Positions 5,065-6,400 of a stretch of DNA of 6,400 nt are shown piece by piece. The stretch covers positions 12,952-19,351 of the forward strand of contig VBAU01000234.1 in NCBI GenBank assembly GCA_005883855.1. The letters run 5' to 3'. The DNA is from Bacteroidota bacterium. GTDB taxonomy: Bacteria; Bacteroidota; Bacteroidia; Chitinophagales; Chitinophagaceae. Made by a program: the position numbers and the translations under genes. The number at the start of each line of letters is the position of its first letter. The first letter of the stretch is position 1. The notes beneath the pieces are model-generated. The model was not told the origin of the DNA. It searched no databases and was given only the letters and a program-made list of their open reading frames with translations.

Positions 5065-6400
5065 TTAGAGTTGTTTTATCTCCGTAATCAAATCCTGGAG
5101 CACTTTTTTTGCGTCGCCAAAAAGCATGGAAGTTTTTTTACGAGAGAAAAGTTCATTTTCAATTCCAGCATAACCAGGTTTCATGCTGCGTTTGTTTACA
5201 ATAACCGTTTTTGCAAGCTCCACATCGAGAATGGGCATCCCGTAAATAGGTGAGGAGGGATCTGTCTTTGCTGCAGGATTTACCACGTCATTCGCGCCAA
5301 GTATGAGCGCAACGTCTGTGGATGGAAATTCTTCGTTGGCCTGGTCCATCTCTTCGAGTTTTTCGTAGCTCACGTCGGCTTCTGCGAGCAGTACGTTCAT
5401 GTGCCCAGGCATGCGGCCAGCCACCGGGTGAATAGCATATTTGACATCAACACCCCTTTCATTTAATAATTTTTCCAGATCATGACAAGCATGTTGAGCT
5501 TGTGCCACAGCTAAACCATAACCGGGAACAATCATTATTTTTTGTGCGTAAGCCATCACAACCGCCGCATCGCTTAAGCTAATTTCTTTGTAAGCACCCT
5601 GTTGTTTTGCCGCAGCCGAAGCGGCACCGCCGCCGAATGAACCGATCAGCACATTAGCCAAAGAGCGGTTCATTGCTTTGCACATCAAAACTGTAAGGAG
5701 CGTGCCGGCAGCTCCAACAAGAATACCACCTGTGAGCATTACTTTGTTATTGTATAAAAATCCACCACAAGCAGCGGCAATGCCCGTGAAAGAGTTGAGT
5801 AAAGAAATTACAACGGGCATATCAGCACCGCCGATCGGCATGACGAAAAGAATGCCATAAAGGACCGATAGAATCGGAACCAGGTAAAATAATTTATAAT
5901 TACTCGCTGCAAGCCCAAACAACAGGTAGATAATTAATCCAATTATGACTGCAAGTAAGCCCAAGTTTAGAATGTGTTGTCCTTGAAAGGAATAATCTTT
6001 GATTTTCCCGTTTAATTTCCCCCACGCTACAACACTTCCCGCAAATGAAACGCTGCCAATTAGCGCCCCGGCATAAATTGTGAGTAGACGACCAGCAATT
6101 GCGCTTACGGAGAATAACCCATTTTCAAATCCTTGTGTTGAGGCTAGCGTTTCCATGAAGTGATTAAACTCCGCAATAGAAATTAACGCCGCGCATGCCC
6201 CTCCCATTCCATTAAACAAGCTAACCATCTCCGGCATAGCGGTCATTTTCACTTTCTTCGCAGCGAGCGTGCCGACAATTCCGCCGCTTAAAATTCCGCC
6301 AAAGATCCAAGCATAATTATGCAGCCTGTTGCCCTCATCGTCCCGATATAGAAAAATGGTTCCCAAGATAGCTAACGTCATTCCCGCTCCAGCAACCTGA
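5065..6400 (-). CDS. pntB: NAD(P) transhydrogenase subunit beta (proton-translocating), 5' end outside window
   Basis: PntB forms the second membrane domain and the NADP(H)-binding domain III of transhydrogenase, which uses the proton-motive force to drive hydride transfer from NADH to NADP+ in the inner membrane. The frame is open to the right edge. An ATG exists at 6381, but the upstream codons (QVAGAG) continue the first membrane helix, so roughly 20-30 residues are missing. Counting from that ATG, hydrophobic segments lie near 1-14, 23-41, 50-72, 95-120, 136-158, 162-182, 186-208 and 212-232, including GGADMPVVISLLNSFTG. Domain III (about 262-438) has GYGLAVAQAQ (287-296), HPVAGRMPGHMNVLLAEA (318-335), GANDVVNPAA (362-371), GMPILDV and KRSMKPGYAGIENELF (397-412). 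The C-terminus is complete (ITEIKQL, stop at 5065). By analogy pntA genes should lie just beyond the right edge in the same operon, and the product would supply NADPH. Confidence 0.96.
   Translation of the reverse strand, partial: QVAGAGMTLAILGTIFLYRDDEGNRLHNYAWIFGGILSGGIVGTLAAKKVKMTAMPEMVSLFNGMGGACAALISIAEFNHFMETLASTQGFENGLFSVSAIAGRLLTIYAGALIGSVSFAGSVVAWGKLNGKIKDYSFQGQHILNLGLLAVIIGLIIYLLFGLAASNYKLFYLVPILSVLYGILFVMPIGGADMPVVISLLNSFTGIAAACGGFLYNNKVMLTGGILVGAAGTLLTVLMCKAMNRSLANVLIGSFGGGAASAAAKQQGAYKEISLSDAAVVMAYAQKIMIVPGYGLAVAQAQHACHDLEKLLNERGVDVKYAIHPVAGRMPGHMNVLLAEADVSYEKLEEMDQANEEFPSTDVALILGANDVVNPAAKTDPSSPIYGMPILDVELAKTVIVNKRSMKPGYAGIENELFSRKKTSMLFGDAKKVLQDLITEIKQL

Overview
The window most resembles a chromosome segment from a Bacteroidota bacterium, probably Chitinophagaceae-like. 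This rests on protein style (a PSMA-like M28 peptidase with a Sec signal, a Bacteroidota-type NOL1/NOP2/Sun rRNA methyltransferase, a split-type transhydrogenase beta subunit), weak Shine-Dalgarno signals, A-rich leaders, and short period-7 tandem repeats in and between genes. The assignment is inferred from protein resemblance, not from a search.

Layout from left to right. At 1-296 (minus) is the N-terminal part of an RsmF/NOL1-NOP2-Sun type rRNA cytosine-C5 methyltransferase that runs off the left edge. Its coding sequence contains a 7-nt tandem repeat, and its leader (297-366) is another 7-nt tandem array that abuts the start codon. At 453-2702 (minus) is a complete secreted M28B metallopeptidase with PA and transferrin-receptor-like dimerization domains and all expected zinc ligands. 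From about 2703 to 3886 lies a repeat-rich region. Two related arrays (2914-3163 and 3501-3719), built on CATTGCGAG/CTCGCAATG and GATTGCTTCGT/ACGAAGCAATC, closely bracket a frameshifted GIY-YIG endonuclease gene (3177-3493, minus). At 3887-4933 (plus) is a zinc-dependent medium-chain alcohol dehydrogenase of the formaldehyde-dehydrogenase-like group. After a 131-bp convergent gap with nested inverted repeats comes pntB (5065-6400, minus), the NADP-binding/membrane beta subunit of proton-translocating transhydrogenase. Its first residues lie beyond the right edge.

The genes do not form one pathway: they are housekeeping and metabolic genes. The methyltransferase and peptidase could be co-transcribed leftward. 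The ADH is a lone rightward gene, and pntB is probably the last gene of a pnt operon entering from the right. The most notable item is the repeat-nuclease-repeat cassette at 2914-3719. A GIY-YIG reading frame is separated by only 7 and 13 bp from two arrays whose first 92 bp are nearly identical and whose outer ends are inverted. This suggests a small repeat-associated nuclease element, now apparently broken by one missing base. I see no CRISPR array, tRNA, rRNA or recognised defence system.
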